Origin: Amaranthus tricolor
Taxonomy: Eukaryota > Streptophyta > Magnoliopsida > Caryophyllales > Amaranthaceae
Assembly: GCF_026212465.1 (NCBI RefSeq)
Contig: NC_080052.1
Coordinates: 16,204,122-16,268,121, forward strand
DNA: 64,000 nt
Reading direction: 5' to 3'
Shown: positions 22,160 to 34,177 of the stretch, in pieces
Position numbering within the stretch: position 1 is the stretch's first letter
How the letters are laid out: each line of letters begins with the position of its first letter
The notes under the pieces: generated by a model
Told to the model about the DNA's origin: nothing
The model's input: only the letters and a program-made list of their open reading frames with translations
Databases searched by the model: none
Program-made: the position numbers and the translations under genes

Positions 22160-22275
22160 AATAAAGCAAATGGTCAAAAAATTACTCAAGGGTCTAGTCG
22201 TTGTTAGTAACAGCGACTTAAGTAGTTGACTGGTCAACTCATATGTCGCTGTTACTAACAGCGACTTAATGCGAG
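22160..22275. repeat. MULE subterminal inverted motifs, left
   Basis: GTTAGTAACAGCGAC and GTCGCTGTTACTAACAGCGAC-like motifs form near-palindromes inside the left terminal repeat. Equivalent motifs lie at 37160-37235 at the right end. They are likely protein-binding sites by analogy with other MULEs. Confidence 0.7.
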
Positions 22276-23863
22276 TTAAATTTTCCAGTTCTTCTTCCTC
22301 CTCATTTCTGTTTACTTCCTCATTGAAGCTTCGAGATCTCGCTCTTCTTTCCACCTTTAAAATCAACTTCAATCCTTCAATTAATCTCATCAAATTCTTA
22401 ATTTCTACTACTAATTAATTCTGTCATCTTCCTATGTTCACTTAAGGTACTATTTATTTGTGTTTTTTTCCATTTTCTAAAATTAGGGTTCACAAAATGT
22501 TCATGAACTTTCATATAAATGCAGGTTCTTAAACTTGCAATTTACTACTTCTTGTTGATCTACAGCTTATTAAGGTACGTTTTTTTTATAAATTTTTTAT
22601 TTCTTGTTGATTTTAAAATGTATGTCATTTATAGTGGTCATATAATATCAAATTCTATGAATATGTCAAATGTACTTGTTATTTGCCATGATCTTCATAT
22701 TGAGGTTGTTTGTTCATGAATTTAATGTAGAAAATGTTTTAGTTTAATGTAGAGAATGTTTGAATGCGAACCCTAAATTTGAGTTTAATTTAGAGAATGT
22801 TTGAATGCAAAGCTTAAATTTAATCAATGTTGTTATGTAGTATATATTTATGAACTTGATGGTGATGTTGATTTTGTACATATTGTTGTAGAAATAGCTT
22901 CAATTCGTGTGACTGTTGTATGCTTTTGGAATGATTCAATTCGATCAAGTAGTAGCAACATTAAGTATGTTGGGGGAAGACGTAAACTGTTTGCATGCAA
23001 CTCAAACATGGATTTGAATGAATTTAAACATCTTATATGCTCTAAGATTGGCATTGACACTACAAAAAGTAATGTTAATGTAAGTTTTAAGTACAATATG
23101 AGTGGAGATTTTTAGCTTTTCCGGTTGAGGATGAGGAGGCTATAGATGCAATGTGGGAGTACTCAAAGTCTATGATGTTTGATAACAAGGATGCATTGTT
23201 GGATGCTGTTAGGCTGTATCATATTCGTAGGAACGTTGAGTACCGAACTGAGACTTCAAATTAAACCGTGCTCACCTTGAAGTGTAAGAGAGGGTGTGCT
23301 TGGAGGCTTAGGGCTAGGAAGAGCTCCTATTCACCTTCATGGGAGATTGTTACATATAAAGGGAAGCATGGGGGTTGTATATTAAGTTCTGAAAATGTGT
23401 CAGCTGGACACATTCATTTGATATCTTCCGTGACTAACAATCTTATTAGAAATTGTGTTCCTGAAGACCCATCAATTAAGGTCTCTGTAGTGCGACAAAT
23501 GGCGAAAGACCAATTTGGTGTCGAAGTGACTTATAAGCAGACATGGTGTGCTAAACAGCAAGTCCTTCTCTCCATCTATGCGACATGGGAAGATTCTTGT
23601 CCTCTCCTTCCACGCTTCTTGAAAGCAATGCAAGTTTTTAACCCTGAGACTGTAGTTGAGTGGTTCTTTAAAAAAGATAATGATGTTGTTGTGTACGTTC
23701 GTCCTAGTATTAGAACTTTCCAACGTGTATTTTGGGCTTTTAAACCTAGTATTGAGGGGTTCAAGTATTGCAAACCCCTTATTGCCATTGACGGAACACA
23801 TTTGTATGGTAAGTATCACCATACGTTGTCAACTGCGATTGCTCAAGATGGGAACAAGGGAAT

Positions 23864-26800
23864 TGAAATAGACTACATTTAATAAAGCTTAATTATAAAT
23901 TTATTAAGCTGATTGGGGTTATTAAGTAAGTTAATTCGAGTAATAATATTATTATTTTGATAATATTGACTCAAGTATTTCATTTGTTAACATTTTCAAG
24001 AAAGAGGTATATTTTATTTAATGTATAAAATTTATATAAAGAATACTTCGATAAAAGTGTATTTTGATTATATTTTATTAATTGATTACTATCTTATCTT
24101 TATAAAAATAAATTTAAATAAAGTATTGAAAAATAAATTCCTAAATGCAATCCTTATTCATACTACCAATTACTTATTTCATAAATTGCATATTATACCC
24201 TTACAGCATGTCTTATATAAGAGTGTCTTATGATGAGACGACTTTAATAAAATTTAATGGGTCAAAGCTAAAAATGAACCCATTCTTACCTCAATCTAAC
24301 CGACATACCCTTAATCCCTCATACAAAACCCATGGCTCCCAATCCCTCTCTTCCCTCTTCTCTCATGTCCCACTCCCCTCACCCACAGCTGGCGGCACAA
24401 CCAAGCCCAGCCACGAGTTCCACCACCAACAGCAACCACTTCTCCCTCTCCCACGAGCAACCGCAGCGGGCTAGCCTTCCCACGTGCTGCCGCCTGTAGC
24501 AAGGCTGCAGACCACTCCAGCCGCCAGCATTAGAGGCTGGGACAACCGATTTTGGCCCCTTCTTCCGGCCAGTTTTGGTCCTTTGCACCACCACGAGGAC
24601 CACCTATCTCTTGGTCCACTTCTTAGTCTCACTCTTTGTAAGCCATCTTTTCTTTTCTCTAATTAATTTTCTAGTTTTAATTGGAATTTTATTAAGTTTA
24701 TGAGTTTAATGTTGGTTTTGAGTTACTTTCATTGAATCTTTTGTGGGTAAGAGTTTAGTTGATGAATTGAACATATTTATGATTTAGGGGTTGAAGTATG
24801 ATTAGAAATTATGGGTTGTGTGTTGATTGTGTATTAATTTGGTTTAATCTTATCACGGGTAATAGAAATGGTGTTATCTTTGAACATGAAATAATTGGGG
24901 ATTTTGTGACTCAAATTGAAGTTCAATATTGAAAGTTGAAAGGTCCTTCAATGGTGATTGAGGTAACCCACAAACTATTCTATTTAAGTATTAATTGAAT
25001 GTTTTAAAGTAGTTCAGTATTTGTGGATTTAATTTGGGTCTTTGATTCAAATTTAAGTATCAACTTGAATTTAAGATGAGTATATGGATTCAATTAGTAA
25101 TTGAGTTATTTTTAGTGTTGATTAGAATTGGTTATTTGGGTTATTTGGTTTCTAGTATAAAATTTAGTATTTGGATATTGAAATTTCAGCTCAAAAACTA
25201 AGCATTCTGGTTTGGCCATTTTCAGGTTAATTGTGATTGTTTCTAGGTTCTGGTGTCTTCATAAGATTTGTAGAACTCCGAGTCGCGGTCGCTTGAGCAC
25301 TTGAATCGGCCCAAAATGAGTTCGTATGAGAGATTTATGTCCAAAATACTAATAGGGTGTCCTGATATGGTACTAATACGGAATTTATAAAGTGGGATTA
25401 GAAACTATGAAATAAATTGGATGTTTAAGGTTATTTATTTGATATTTGAGATTAAGTTAGGGTTATTACTCTTTCTTTATTGATTTTTATTGTTGAGTTA
25501 TGTTTCTTATTTGATTAATATGGATGTTTGGTTCAAGTATAAATTTGGGAACATAAGTATCAATTGGGTATTGATTAGTTGATATATTTGGATATGATAA
25601 GTTGGATATTGGGATTTAAGATTTGTGTAAAATTAGTTAAATTCCATTGATAGTAACTTAAGCTTTTACATGTTGATGGTTGATGATGAATTGATTGGAT
25701 TAATTATTGATTGTTATTCATGGCATAGAAAGGTAACCTACGAGCAAGCTACTATCTTTTAAATTTAATTCAAGTATTTCAAAGTTTAAGTTATGGTTTA
25801 TAAGGTGTGGTATTACTGCTATTGATATTTGAGCAAAATTGTATAATTTTTGGTGTTCGTAACTTTGGACTTTTAACTTTGTTTTGACCTTGTTTCTAGT
25901 TCTTGGTCAAAATTATGTTTTGTATGTTCACAATTTTATAAATATGAGCTTTTCAATATTGTACTATGAAAATGAGTTATGATTCTTGATTTTAAAGAAA
26001 ATCAAGAGACTTATTGATTCGTTTTATATTAAAATGTTCGACATTGAAAAATGTTCGTTTTTGGGAATTGGCAACGGATATTTATATCTGGTTTATTGTG
26101 AAATCCTATAGCTTGATAATAGGTAATGGTTATTCGGATCAGTCTCGAGCCCTCGATCCCGTTTCGTTCTTGCAAGAACCGTATTTTCGGTGATGACGAT
26201 CACCCGTGTTCTCAGGATTTAGATCAAGCCTACTTCCTGACCGTCCATATATTCCCACGTATTAAAGTGCTGTTAAATTATTGATTTAATATGAGTTTTG
26301 AATAAATACGTTTGGTACATAAAGTTTTGTTTGTTTCGGAAATGTATCATATTTTTCATTTGCCGTATTGTTTCGCTATTGACTTGTAAAGTAATAGCCG
26401 CATTTTGATTTTCGCTATTAACTTGTAAAGTTATAGCTGTATTTTGATTTGTTATGAACTAAAGGTTCATAGCCGTATTTATGTCGATACCAAACGGTCT
26501 TCTAAAAGAGTTTGGATTTGGAAAAAATAATGTTTATAAATGGTTACCAAGTGAACAAGGAATTTGATTGGAGATGTTTGTTAATGAATTTTATATAAAT
26601 GTAATAGTTGTTTTGGATTACTCAACAATTCAATTGTTGACACTTTTTGATGGGGCCTATCTCTTACGGGGAATAGATCCACTTTCAGGTTGCCAACTTT
26701 AGTGCGGATGGATGCACTGCTCCTTTATGTGTCATGTGTTGCGATAGCGAGGACATCGTTTTTGGAAAGTTAACTTATAATGATATTTTGACAAATCATG

Positions 26801-27027
26801 TGTTGTAAAATTTTTTTTAAAATTTAGATATTTTATAATGTATTAACTTAGTTTATAACTGCGTTGTAAGTCTTTGTATTACAGTTATGTAAAGTTTTTA
26901 AATACTCTGATATTGGTTGCTGTGGCTATCGAGCCACAGGTCGGATTCAGCCCAGACTTCTATAAGTCTTCCACTGTGCTTTGTAAATAATATTGTTATA
27001 TTGTTTACATTGGTTTGGGCTGTTTCA
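23864..27027. mobile_element. Solo LTR, 3.16 kb
   Basis: The block starts TGAAATAGAC and ends GGCTGTTTCA, giving TGAAAYAG terminal inverted repeats. A perfect 5-bp duplication GGAAT (23859-23863 and 27028-27032) flanks it. It carries no retroelement genes, as expected for an LTR left by LTR-LTR recombination. Internal near-repeats of CGCTATTGACTTGTAAAGT lie at about 26370-26480. The Pro-rich frames at 24145-24666 look accidental. The family cannot be named. Confidence 0.92.
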
Positions 27028-27317
27028 GGAATCTTCCCGCTTTCCTTTGCTTTGGTGGAGAAAGGATGCATAGCCGCGTGATCTTGGTTTATGGCATGTG
27101 TTCGTAAGCATGTGATGCATAGTCCAGGTTTATGTGTTATTTCTGATAGACATGCGGGCATTCTAGCAACCATGGAGGAGCCGAAATGGCAACCTCCAAA
27201 TGCCCATCATAGGTTTTGCTTGCGGCATTTGTTAAGTAACTTCAACCGTCAAATGGGTAATGTGAAGCTGAAGAAGATGTACGGAAGGACTGCAGAGCAA
27301 AGACAACCACATAAGGT

Positions 27318-27336
27318 TGGCGCCGTTGCCGGGGAA
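27318..27336 (+). other. Primer binding site at the left boundary of the retroelement
   Basis: TGGCGCCGTTGCCGGGGAA is the primer binding site type of plant Tat/Athila elements, thought to pair with tRNA-Asp. It normally follows a 5' LTR by a few bases. Here it directly abuts the TSD and the MULE gene. Confidence 0.85.
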
Positions 27337-27457
27337 CAACGGATTAGTTTAGTGTTTATTTTCTGAGTTTAAATTGATTCTTTTTTCTCTGATTCTGCTT
27401 AGGTTAGATCCCCCTCCCCGATCTATTTAACCCTTTGCTTGTAGTTTCTTTTGTTGC

Positions 27458-30118
27458 ATGCAAACCAGACGACAGGGATACGAACTAGTACCTTTTGACC
27501 CTGAAATCGAAGCAACAGCAAGAAGACTCAACTCTAGGCAAAGAAGGCGAGGAAACAAGAGAAAGGAAGATTTAACCATGGCTGAAACACCAGAGAAACC
27601 CCTCCTGGATTACATCACTCTTGATGCTAGCATTGTCACTACAAGCATTGTGAGGCCAGAGATTTCCGGGAACCAATATGAGATCCGGTCAGCATTTTTC
27701 AACTGGATCGCTCAGGACCAATTTCATGGTATTGAGAATGAGAGCCCAACTGACCATATTAATCTGTTTATCGACAAGTGCATGAAACACAAGTACAACA
27801 ACGTCACCTCCGATCAATTAATGTTAATAGCTTTCCCTTTTTCTCTTGCGGGGGCGGCTAATTAGTGGCTTCGTGAGGAAGAACCCAACTCCATTGCTAC
27901 TTGGGAGGCTCTGAAAAAGGCATTCTTGCATCGATACTACCCACCCGGAAAAACTTCAAAGTACCGAAATGAGATCTCTACTTTCAAGCAAAAAGACGGG
28001 GAATCACTCTATGATGCATGGGAGAGATTTAAAAGTCTAATCAGAAAGTGCCCACATCACAGATTACCGGATTGGATGGTTATTGAGACAGTCTACAATG
28101 CTTTGAGGCATGAGATCCAGACATCTTTGGATGCTGCTGCTGGGGGCAACTTCATGATGAAAACACTGACCCAGGCCAAGAAAATTCTTGATGATATGGC
28201 CTCAAATTACCACTGGCGAGAACAATCAACTCCAAGGCGAGGTGGTAGGTATGAGGTGGATGCTATTGTTGCTTTGACTAATAATGTACAGGCTTTGACA
28301 AGGAAGGTTGAGCAATTGGATGTAGCTGCAATAAATAAAGTCTGTGGTGCTTGGGGCTTAAATGGGCATTCTAGTGTCGATTGCCAACTTCAAGCCGAAG
28401 GGGTTGCTGCTGTGGAACAAGTCAATGCCATCCAAAATCAGAATGAGAGACAACAATACAACCCCTACTCCAACACCTTCAATCCAGGATGGAGGGATCA
28501 TCCAAATTTTTCCTACAAAAACAACAATGCGCAGAATCCCTCATCCTCGTACAACATACCATCGGGTTTCCAACAAAGGCCTCCCTTCCCACCTTAACAA
28601 CAACATCCACCGAAGTACAACCTTGAGAACTTGATGGAGAACTTTATTGCTACCCAAAGCAAGCAAAATGAATACTTCAACACCTCCATTAATCAGATTT
28701 TGGCTCACAACAAAATGATCGACACTCAGATGGCTCAGATGGCTCAACAATTGAGTAACTTATCCATGCAAAAGGGGCAACTTCCGGGAAACACAGAAAG
28801 GAACCCAACCACATCCCCACATCAGCAACTCAATGCAATAACTACGAGGAGTGGTAGGACACTTCATTATCCAGCCCCTTAGGTAAAGACTTCACCTATG
28901 GTTGTTCCAGCTCCAGGTACTAATGATGATGTTTCTGAAGAAAGGAAAGATGAGCCAGTCAATTCAGACAAGTCCATAACCGCCGGTCGAACTTACACAC
29001 CACCAGTGCCATTTCCGTCTAGATTGGCACAGGCGAAGCTTGAGCAAAAATATGGAAAATTTCTTCAAGTATTGAGCAAGTTACAGCTCAACATCCCCTT
29101 CTTAGAAGCCATTAAGGAAATGCCCTCTTATGCTAAATTCCTCAAGGACATCATTTCCAACAAACGCAAGCTAGAGGAGAGTGTGGTGGAAACTATGAAT
29201 GGGCAATGTAGTGCTATTTTGGGATGCAAGGTTCCTAAGAAACAAGCTGATCCTAGTAGTTTTACTATCCCGCTAAAGTTGGGGAAAGATGTGTCTGCTG
29301 TAGCCCTTGCTGATTTAGGGGCTAGTGTGAGTGTGATGCCATTAACATTATGCAAAAAGATCAATGGCGAGATGAAAGCAACTCGGATGTCTATACAATT
29401 AGCCGATCGATCTGTGAGATACCCGGTTGGCATTCTTGAGGATTTCCCCGTCCAAGTTGGTAATTACTTTGTACCCTGCGATTTCGTCATTATGGATATG
29501 GAAGAGGATGCTCGCATTCCGGTGATTTTGGGTCGTGATTTTTTAAGGACTACAGCAGCCAATTTTGATGTGAAGAATGGGAAGTTATCACTTGAAATTT
29601 TGGGAGAACAGCTGCATTTCCATCTCCCTTCATCCATGGCACATTCTGCCATTGGGGAGACTGTTTATCGGGTGGATGCGATAGTTGATGCTACTACAGA
29701 GAGGGAGTGCACACCCTCCATTGTTGATCCACTTTATGCAGCTATTGAAGGCAACTACGAGAAGGATAGGGCCGATGTGATTGAGATGGTCCAAGTTTTA
29801 GATGTTGCACCTACATTTGTTCCTACAAAAGCTAAGTTTGAGGACACCCCACCTTGGAAGGTGTCCACCATTGAGGAACGAAAGGAGTGTACTACGCCTC
29901 CTCAGGTAGAATTAAAACCCCTCCTTCCTTCTTTGAAGTATGTCTTTCTAGAGGATAATGACACTTACCCTGTTATTGTCAATGCTGAACTCAACGGCAC
30001 TCAAATTGAGCGATTGCTCACAGTTCTGAAAAAGTATAAGAGTGTTATTGGGTACACTATTGATGACATCAAGGGTATTAATCCCTCATTCTGCACTCAT
30101 GAGATGTGGTCCCTCTAG
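27458..30118 (+). pseudogene. gag and aspartic protease of the Tat/Athila-type element (broken)
   Basis: One reading frame covers the block, cut by stops at about 27863 (TAG), 28595 (TAA) and 28880 (TAG). The first part matches Athila-type gag, with a retrotransposon gag domain followed by a Gln/Asn-rich tail and an AITTRSGRTL motif before the protease. The knuckle region (CGAWGLNGHSSVDC) has lost part of its Cys spacing. The protease has the LADLGAS active-site region with the catalytic Asp and a later ILGRDFL. The frame enters the start of reverse transcriptase (IGYTIDDIKGINPS) and stops at 30118. Gag packages the RNA and protease processes the polyprotein. The product is not functional as read. 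Confidence 0.9.
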
Positions 30119-31681
30119 TCCTGGAGGTGGTGGTTCGGGCCAGTGATCATTTATTTGATCTTTTGCCAAACACTGCGGACCGTGCTTGGGCTGGCTTGGG
30201 GGGGATAATCACTTCCCACTCACTCACTCCCTCATGCAACTGCATAATTTTATCATTTTCGGCATATAGAGTTAGGTTTTATTTCTCGCATGCAAAAAAA
30301 AAAAAAAAAAAAAGAAAAAACGTGTTATGGCTTGATGAGAATTGTTGGAATGCCCTGTATATGAGTAACACTGTCTTTTCCCCTAAAATGAATTTTGCAA
30401 AATGTTTTGACTGGTATTTTGGCATGTGATACTGTTATTTGGATGTCAGAGGCAAACTGCAGACACTCCTAATTTGTGAACCAGTTAAGTGGCATTTAAT
30501 TACCTCATGAGCATGAGTAGGTTAGCTGGTGAGTTGGCCTAATCAAATGTGTGTGCATTATGTGCTAGGATGCCCATTAGGGGCTAGACTGATCTTGATT
30601 TTGCTTTACTCCTAGAATTTGACTAGATATACCTTGTTGAAAATGATTTTCAGGCTTAGATGTTACTTGAAACCACATGGACTAAAAAGCCACCTTGCAC
30701 AACTTGACTTTAGGTTTTAGCCCTCTTGAGCTTGAGCCCCTTTTCTTTCAACCCGCATTACTAAAGCTCCACAATCCCAAAATTTCCCCCTCTTACACCT
30801 TAGGGTGTGAATCAATTATTTAAGTTTGATGTTGGTTGTTGGTATGGTTACTGATCCATGATGGTAAAATCTCGAGCTTCTTTTAAACTCCTCTGTATAT
30901 AGACACCCCCAAGTACTATTTCTTTATCCAAAAAAAAAAAAAACTCAACAGAAACAACAAAAAGAATGTGATTTTTGCTTTTAGTTATAAATTAAATAAA
31001 AAGGGGTAATATATTGTTCTTTCAGAAGCTCGAAATTTCATTGGTTAAGTTTATTTACGATTGGTTATATGATGTTCATGCTCGAAGTGTGTGTTGTTGC
31101 GAGAAAAGAGATTTCACTCCCTACTGTCCCTACTAGGTCTCATACTTTTAGCACGACCAATAACCTTAGCCAACGTTGCTCCCATTATTAGCCTGAATTG
31201 ATTCTCTTGGTAGTTGAAGTCTATTTCAAAGGAGAAGGATAGCAAAGTTAAAGTGAAAGTCTTTAGAATGTTGTTTGCATTGGAAGAACTTTTTGTCCTT
31301 CTAGACACATGAGAGTGAGAGTTGGGAGGGAAACACTGCTGGGGAATAGAAGTAGTCATTTTCACTACTTCGGTGTGTGTAATGAGTTCTAGACTCATCG
31401 ACAATGGAGTGGTGAGTTGCCCCGTGAGTACCTCCTCATTTGATTTATGATGTGTTTACGATGGCCTTAACTGGTTATCTTTTGGATGAATCGTGAAAGC
31501 CTGATTGCGCTATGATAGTCCGGATTGATGTTGAGTGTGCCTAAATGCCGAGTCGTTTGAAGTTGCTTTTAAATGAATTTCGAAAACCTTTGGAGAAGAA
31601 CTTTGTTGACCTATATGATCTCCACTTTTCTTTGACGGTCCATTTGCTTGGAGACAAGCAAGGGTTTGGCTTGGGGGAGTT
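30119..31681 (+). other. Noncoding internal region with polypurine tracts
   Basis: This holds no reverse transcriptase, RNase H or integrase sequence, so most of pol has been lost. A first purine run (GGCTTGGGGGGGAT, near 30195) and a second just before the LTR (31668-31680) are both polypurine-tract-like. Two A-rich runs lie at about 30294-30314 and 30929-30942. Confidence 0.7.
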
Positions 31682-33249
31682 TGATCTGTGCACTTTATAC
31701 TATACTTTGATGCTCCCTTCCCTTGCATTTTTTATGGCATTTTGATGTGTGATTTCGCATTTTCCATGTGGTTTTACGCTTGGTTGGAGTTTTGTGTGTC
31801 TTTGATTATTTCAGGCCATTTTACTCCACTCTTGTATTGGAAGCGGATCACTCCTGAGCATTAGAATGCGTGCTTCGAGATTTGGAAGATTTGGAGACCG
31901 CATTGCGACACTTTTGTGAGATCACGGGCCCATTCGGACATACTTTGAGTCCCGTTGGGTTTCGTTTGTACTTTTGCCGCGTTCTCATGAAGAAAAGTAA
32001 GCACAAGATGATAGGCCCGGGCGGGTATTTTCATACCCGGATGATTTCAAGCAAGAAGTAAGAACGCAAGCATCAAAGCCCAGGACCCGGTCGGGTCCAT
32101 CACAAACCCGGCCGGGTTTGTCTAAAATTACTTGATGGAATGTTCAACCCACGGACCCGGTCGGGTCTTGCTCAAACCCGGTCAGGTCCTGCAATTTCTA
32201 CTCTCTGGAAAACTCTCCACACACGGACCTGGTCGGGTCTTGCTTAAACCCGGTCCGGTCTTCAGAAACCCGGTTTGGTCTTCCAGAAACCAGGTCCGGT
32301 CCTGCTTTAATAACCGTTTTTCTTCGCAGTTTTCTTATTTAATCACTAGGGAATGTAATAGAACGGAGGTTAACAATTTTTCTCAGTTTTTTAGAGACTT
32401 TTAATTCTTCACTTTGGGGAAGAAACTTTGTAACTTCATTTACTTTTGTTCGTCATTTGGTATTCGAATTCAAGTACTATTTCTTTATCCCTTTTCTTGT
32501 TATTATTTTTAATCATGTTTCTTTTAATGAATTCTTGTTTTGTTGCAATTAATATGTGTGAGTAGTTTCTTAATCTAGGGTTAGATGGAACCCTAGCCAT
32601 GATTTTGATGACGAATTATTGAGTTCCAATCCCTTTTTGTTATGTATAATCCTTGTTCATGCTTGATCTCTTATGCTAGTTAACTTACGTTTTTCAATGG
32701 AAACTTTGGAAATTGTGGTTAACAATTTATTCTTCGTTAACGAAAGTTATAGTTGAATGAATTGCCTTTTAGATCAAGGACTTGATAATCTTCATGAAAA
32801 TAGATAGATTTGATTGTTGGATCTTATAGAATACTGTGCTCAATGTCATTATTATACTTGATTCCATGAAAATAGGTTTGATAGTATGGTAGTGAAGCTA
32901 ATAGTCTTCGAAAGGAGTTATTAGTATTCTTAATGGTGTATTCGTCCTATTGAACTTGGTTATGATTGTTGTAAGGGTAGTAGGATTTCATTGTCATCAT
33001 ATCATGCTAGTGGGGAAGTTTATCCCTGGATGTTTTAGTATCATCGATCTACCTTTCTAGTTTAATTGTTTGTGCTCTAGTTGTTTAGTTAGTCTAGATA
33101 TATATTCTCCAAATTTGTGTGTTACCTAGGATCAATTGGTAGCCGAAAAATAATCACTTACTTCATTGTTCCCTGTGGATTCGAACCTGACTGCTGCTAT
33201 ACTAGTTGCATATTAGGATTTGTTTGATAGTACATAAACGACCTATCAA
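31682..33249 (+). mobile_element. 3' LTR of the Tat/Athila-type element
   Basis: It starts TGAT right after the polypurine tract and ends ATCA, 1,568 bp. A cluster of ACCCGGTCGGGT-type palindromes lies at about 32015-32310. The last bases before the end include TGTGGATTCGAACC, which resembles a tRNA arm but is normal for this LTR type. Confidence 0.88.
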
Positions 33250-34177
33250 AGGTCATCGTGCGATTGAAGGCTATTGGTGTTGCTAATCGAGAAGCTCTTT
33301 TTTGGATTGATCAAGTTGATGATATGTGTAAATGATCAATATGTCATGATGGAGGGTATAGGTATGGTGTTATTAATACCAAATTAGCCGAAGTATTCAA
33401 TAACGTGATGAAGGGTGTACCTTTCTTGCCTATAACTACTCTTGTGGAGTTCACCTTGTACCGTGTTAATGATTATTTTGTTAAAAGACGCGAAAATGCA
33501 AATGCATGGTTAATTGGGGGAAGAAAGTACACTTCACACGCCATAAGAATTATCACCCGTAATACTGAGAAGGCAAACTTCCATGAGATCGTCGCATTTG
33601 ACTATAGACGAGGCCTTTTCCAAGTTAAGACTGGACGTGGTAATAGAGGATCCACCAAGGGTTGTAAAATACAAAGTGTGGATATGGGAGAAATGAAATG
33701 CACTTGTAACAAACCCTCCATATATCACTTAACTTGTTCTCATGTTCTTGCCGTTTGTATTAAAAGAAACTTATCATATGAGCGTTTTGTGGACTCTTGC
33801 TACACTACCCAGAGCTATGTAAATACATATGAATCCATATTCATGCCGTTGATTGATAAGAGGCCATGGCTTCAATACACCGGTGTTGAGTTGATACACG
33901 ATCCAGATCACATTCGTGTACTAGGAAGACCTAAGTCAAGGAGGATCACCAGCGAGATGGATGAAGGATCAAGGAGACGCAACGCTTGTCGACGGTGTGG
34001 TAGTGAAGGTCACAACACTAGAACTTGCACGTCAAGGTAAACAGTATCTGCATTTGAGTATATAAACATGAAGACTATGAAACAAATAAATAACATAAGT
34101 AAACTATTTGTGTATTTCTTAAGTCTTTTTACGTATAATCATAACTAGAACTTAGTTATTGTTGAATTGCAGTAGAG

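Larger units (their letters stand above)
27318..33249 (+). mobile_element. Ty3/gypsy (Tat/Athila-type) retroelement lacking a 5' LTR and most of pol
   Basis: The 5' edge is exactly the primer binding site TGGCGCCGTTGCCGGGG; the 3' edge is the LTR end CGACCTATCA. A 5-bp duplication AAGGT (27313-27317 and 33250-33254) flanks both edges, and removing the insert restores the MULE transposase frame. Inside are gag and aspartic protease (27458-30118), then only the first part of reverse transcriptase. The rest of pol is missing and replaced by noncoding sequence. A polypurine tract (GGCTTGGGGGAGT, 31668-31680) precedes the only LTR (31682-33249). The arrangement is not that of a solo LTR or a normal full-length copy. 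Confidence 0.88.
22801..34040 (+). pseudogene. MULE transposase (MURA-type), split by two retroelement insertions
   Basis: Three segments make up the gene: 22801-23863, 27028-27317 and 33250-34040. Segment 1 has the N-terminal MuDR-like region and the start of the MULE DDE domain (AIDGTHLYGKYH). Segment 2 carries the second catalytic region (VISDRHAGI) and a FCLRHLLSN motif. Segment 3 has a SWIM zinc finger (CTCNKP...LTCSHVLAVC) and a C-terminal CCHC knuckle (CRRCGSEGHNTRTC). Removing each insertion plus one TSD copy keeps the reading frame, which supports the boundaries. Damage: a one-base frameshift near 23107-23112, TAA at 23262-23264, and TGA codons at 27079-27081 and 33333-33335, both at expected Trp positions. 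Confidence 0.92.

Noticed and set aside
24145..24666. Pro/Ser-rich frames on both strands
   Set aside because: They lie inside a solo LTR with clear TSD, have no known domain and overlap in several frames.
33165..33200. TGGATTCGAACC resembling a tRNA T-arm (also 57465-57480 on the other strand)
   Set aside because: No cloverleaf is present, and the motif is a normal part of Tat-type LTR ends.
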